This document shows positions 61,726 to 64,000 of a stretch of 64,000 bases of DNA, in pieces. How positions within the stretch are numbered: the stretch's first letter is position 1; each line of letters begins with the position of its first letter. The notes under the pieces are model-generated. The model saw only the letters and a program-made list of their open reading frames with translations. It was not told the DNA's origin and did no database searches. The position numbers and the translations under genes are program-made. Location: positions 1,178,001 through 1,242,000 of the forward strand of contig VCCP01000005.1 of assembly GCA_005765155.1 (NCBI GenBank). Reading direction: 5' to 3'. This DNA comes from Zelopaecilomyces penicillatus (taxonomy: Eukaryota > Ascomycota > Sordariomycetes > Hypocreales > Pseudodiploosporaceae).

Positions 61726-62579
61726 AGGATAAAATGGAAGGGATACGATGATAAGAAAATATACATATCCATTATTCACAAAGGGCCAAACCGACTTGGT
61801 TTGCTTTTAAATGTCACCTTAGCTAGTGGTTATGGTGTCAAGCCAGTTAATAGGCAAACAATTTATTTAAGTTTACTGATTCACCGACTGCGAGTTTTTC
61901 TCCTTGCGACAGAATACCTTCGGTATTATTTTTCTGATTTTAGTACGTCCTATCATTTATTGGCTGTACTTGAACCAACACACCGTTGTAGGGGGGGGGG
62001 GGGGGGGCTAGACAGGCAATAGATGCTCACTACACCTGCAACAGAATGCACACAATATTTCGTGATTTTATATCAACATTCATTGAAACAAACTAACAAA
62101 ACTCCGTGGGTTGTCTAGTTTTTACGACATGTACTCCGTGTGTGACTGAGTCAACATGCCTATTATTACAGTGTGAAGTGAACTTTTGTTATGGTCTTTA
62201 TGCAGCGTTTCACAAGAACAGGTGTGGATGCTGTAGTCCCAACTACATGAGAAACAACTATAACAGTACTTCACCATACCAAAAGCACAAAAGAGGGCAA
62301 TGAAGTCATAGGCCAATTCTAATTATTACCCAGCCTAAAGCATGCCGATCAGGGCCCCATCGCTTGTTTCGGCCCACCATGCAGCAAGAAAACTAAATAA
62401 TTAATTAGCTCATCGTCCGTCCGCTGACCCAAAGCTGCATACCCCCCCTTTTATCTCAAATTGACCTGGGCATTTCGAGGGGGGAAAACAAGAATAAGAC
62501 AAATTCAATTTTGCCGCGGCTCATAGCACGGAAGAATTGACCCCGGATAAAAAAAAAGAGAGATAAAGGGAAGAAGAAA
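61726..62579. other. Intergenic region: sulfhydrylase 3' end and channel promoter
   Basis: About 0.85 kb between two plus-strand genes. It contains a G17 run at 61991-62007, a TACTCCGTG word near 62131-62139, and A/T-rich DNA before the channel gene start. No gene supported. Confidence 0.5.
61991..62007 (+). repeat. G17 homopolymer
   Basis: Seventeen consecutive G in the region downstream of the sulfhydrylase gene. Together with G13 at 61508 and C15 at 15879 it is one of three long G/C runs in the window, all in non-coding DNA. Confidence 0.85.
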
Positions 62580-64000
62580 ATGGACGACTATGAAGAACCA
62601 GACGAGGGCGGTCCGAGTGCGTTTCTTGAAGTTGACGAAAGTGTTGAGACGGAGCCATGGCTGGCAGATGAGTATTACGAGAGGCCTCCCGCAGTGTTTA
62701 CAAATATTCATCGGTGAGTGGGTGAAGCGCATTGAGGTTTTTTGATGAAGAAGAAAAAGAAAAAACTATTGCATTGCGAGATTGAGAGAAAGAACATTGC
62801 TGGCGATGAATGAATTGAGAAACTAGGTTGCTAATTCGGAGTCTTGGGTGTGTAGCGTTCGGGCTCTCGTCATGGCCAGTATCGGTCGGTGATTTCTTAC
62901 CAAAACCTTCTCCTGCTCAAAGGTCGCTGATTGTAAAGCTCTTTGCTGTAGATGATCCCTACACGCTTGAGCAATTGACCAGTCCCAGGGTCAACTTGCT
63001 GGTTGTGAGGCCGTTAGTTGATCGTCTCTATGACCCCGACGACCCTTCCATAGGTTAGCTCTCCAGCCTCCCTTCCCCAAGATCCAGCCTGTGTGATTCC
63101 ATCCCATCCCATCCCATCTCCTCTCCTTTGGGCATCCAAGAGAGAAGTATTTCTCGTACCAATCATGTAGCCATTCCGTCTGGAAAAAAAGTTACCGCAT
63201 TAGGCTTACAAGGAAACCATGCAACTAAAATCCAACAGTCTATTGCCTTTTAGCCAACCGCGTCCAATTCCTGCGCGAGCAATCCGCCGCAGTTCACCAG
63301 AGCGTCAGTCGAGCCAGAGCTGTCCTCTGCGAGCTCGTGGCCACAAAGGTGTTACGCAAATTCAACGAGTCTAGCCCAGGTCCTTTTGGCCTGCTTTGTC
63401 TGTCCAAGATCCTCGTCGAGGGGTTCGATCCTTTCTCTGGTGCGCCAGATGACGTCGAGAGCTCCGGGAGGTATATACAATGGCCGATCCAGGCCCGTGG
63501 CGGTCACGAGAGGAAGCTTACGGCGCTGGAGCTGGCCATTATCTCTGAGAGCAAGATCCTTATTAGCTCCAAGGCGTGTCAGAGAGTTGTGAATGCCGTG
63601 TATGAGGGGGAAGTTGTCTATACGTCTCTGTCGTTTGTTGACATCTTGCCCGACCACTACAAGTACCATCCTGTTTCCCTGTACGAACCAAGAAAAGCGC
63701 CGCTGCTCAACCACTACCGCCTCGTAGTGCCTCGGTTGAGGAACATGATTGAGATTGTGCAGTTCCTGGTCCTGGTTGCGTTGTACGTCCTTGCCATGAT
63801 GCATCGAAACAGCCCCTCTCTTTACATATACGAGGGCCTTTTTGTTGTTTATACAGCGGGCTGGGTTCTCGAAGAGTTTGCGGCCGTCATCGAACATGGC
63901 TGGGCCGTTCACTCACAAAACCTTTGGTCCTTTCTCGATATTACATTCATGCTCATCTATGGCGTCTATCTCGTGGCTCTTGTTCATGACTCCTGGATGG
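62580..64000 (+). CDS. YVC1: TRPY-type vacuolar cation channel, Yvc1-like (truncated by window end)
   Basis: Transient-receptor-potential-type channel of the vacuolar membrane that releases stored calcium on osmotic or calcium stimuli. Exons seen: 62580-62713, 62923-63053 and 63239 to the window edge, with no stop reached. The acidic N terminus (MDDYEEPDEGGPSAFLEVDE) is followed by NIHRSLIVKLFAVDDPYTLE and INLLVVRPLVDRLYD-like sequence, here VNLLVVRPLVDRLYDPDDPS. Exon 3 begins inside VYCLLANRVQFLREQS; the acceptor at 63238 is preferred over one a few codons later because it restores VYCLL in phase. The cytosolic domain continues through SLSFVDILPDHYKYHPVSLY to the first membrane segments (IEIVQFLVLVALYVLAMM, YIYEGLFVVYTAGWVLEEF). 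The pore lies beyond the window. The call is based on recalled similarity of this N-terminal region to fungal Yvc1 proteins. Confidence 0.88.

Overview
The window is nuclear DNA of a filamentous ascomycete, most likely a Sordariomycete and probably hypocrealean. The evidence is the gene architecture: protein genes broken by short introns (mostly 50-150 bp) with GTRNGT donors and CTRAC/CTAAC branch sites, GC-rich third positions in strongly expressed genes, a plasma-membrane H+-ATPase of the Neurospora type, and a bZIP-DUF3425 transcription factor. The species cannot be fixed from sequence reading alone. Exon boundaries below were worked out by hand from splice signals, reading phase and recall of family conservation; no alignment was run.

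Layout. 1-20 kb, plus strand: a VTC2/VTC3-like SPX/VTC protein of the vacuolar polyphosphate machinery; an unrecognised fungal protein of about 740 residues; an FGGY pentulose (D-ribulokinase-like) kinase; the nucleoporin Nic96 with an FG-rich N terminus; and a bZIP-DUF3425 factor. 20-26.5 kb, minus strand: a DCAF4-like WD40 protein and the plasma-membrane H+-ATPase pma1. 26.5-38.9 kb: 12.5 kb with no gene I can support. 38.9-41.7 kb, minus strand: an Nrd1/Seb1 transcription-termination factor. 43.7-48.4 kb, plus strand: mitochondrial citrate synthase followed by the Yhm2-type citrate/2-oxoglutarate carrier, two functionally linked neighbours. 49.5-52.7 kb, minus strand: a large WD40 protein between two AT-rich, RIP-like islands. 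53.6-56.0 kb, minus strand: a long-chain acyl-CoA synthetase. 59.9-61.7 kb, plus strand: O-acetylhomoserine sulfhydrylase. 62.6 kb to the edge: a TRPY/Yvc1-type vacuolar cation channel cut off by the window end.

Together these are mainly housekeeping genes: vacuolar phosphate and calcium handling (VTC, Yvc1), proton pumping, mitochondrial citrate production and export, fatty-acid activation, sulfur assimilation, nuclear pores and RNA polymerase II termination. I found no rRNA, tRNA, CRISPR array, intact transposon, secondary-metabolite cluster or viral sequence. I see no convincing new multi-gene system. The best leads are the uncharacterised protein at 5.2-8.0 kb, the citrate synthase/carrier pair with its GC-AG intron, the FG-rich Nic96, the 12.5 kb gene-free block, the AT-rich islands around the WD40 gene and a small AT-rich segment with inverted GGGTACCC ends.
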